From Tipula vernalis (taxonomy: Eukaryota > Arthropoda > Insecta > Diptera > Tipulidae): 64,000 bases of DNA. The DNA lies in assembly GCA_958295665.1 (NCBI GenBank), contig OY282558.1:29223045-29287044 (forward strand). The letters run 5' to 3'. The number at the start of each line of letters is the position of its first letter. Within the stretch, counting starts at the first letter, position 1. Positions 63,999-64,000 of the stretch are shown here, one piece after another. Both the position numbers and the translations under genes were made by a program. The notes beneath the pieces are model-generated. The model was not told where the DNA came from. It saw nothing but the letters and a program-made list of their open reading frames with translations, and ran no database searches.

Positions 63999-64000
63999 AC

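Overview
The window is eukaryotic and almost certainly from an insect, most likely a fly. It is very AT-rich, has no dense gene array, and is full of insect-type transposon wreckage. It carries one insect-type cytochrome P450 (CYP6-like) with a 58-bp GT-AG intron. Short palindromic runs such as tatgtatgtacatatg, common in dipteran DNA, also occur. I could not name the species. No prokaryotic operon, CRISPR array or rRNA is present.

Layout. 0-10 kb: a decayed Fanzor/TnpB-like nuclease end, a GC-richer direct repeat and AT-rich filler. 10.2-12.3 kb: a CACCCTGTAT-type repeat next to a 1.6-kb head-to-head palindrome made of two 5' halves of a Tc1-like transposon, one arm carrying a 160-bp MITE-like insertion. 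15.9-17.7 kb: pieces of a mariner-type transposase, a jockey-like non-LTR endonuclease and a Penelope-like reverse transcriptase. 20.4-22.4 kb: two small inverted-repeat elements and an internally deleted DD34D mariner. 22.5-31 kb: AT-rich sequence in which I recognise nothing. 31.3-35.6 kb: an inverted-repeat element, a tRNA-derived SINE head, a (TA)n tract, a broken SF3B1-like sequence, a diverged tandem duplication of unknown origin and a TIR element. 35.9-37.4 kb: a satellite of about 125-bp units. 37.9-39.5 kb: two small fold-backs and a 944-bp palindrome whose arms show no mismatch where compared, built on the N-terminal half of a Crypton-type tyrosine recombinase. 42.6-45.9 kb: a copia element in pieces, split by a non-LTR fragment and by a 251-bp fold-back with a hammerhead-like core in both arms. 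47.5-53.3 kb: a gypsy integrase scrap, a non-LTR RT end and a mariner scrap. 59-61.8 kb: more non-LTR pieces and a fold-back. 62.2-64 kb: the P450, cut off at its 5' side by the poly(A) end of a non-LTR element that runs out of the window.

No set of genes here works together as a pathway. The only host-type coding sequences I recognise are the P450 (frameshifted and truncated) and the SF3B1-like sequence (frameshifted twice and internally deleted). The outstanding theme is palindromy: at least eight inverted-repeat structures from 160 bp to 1.6 kb, several built from one end of a known transposon class. All identifications rest on reading translated motifs by eye; no database search was run.
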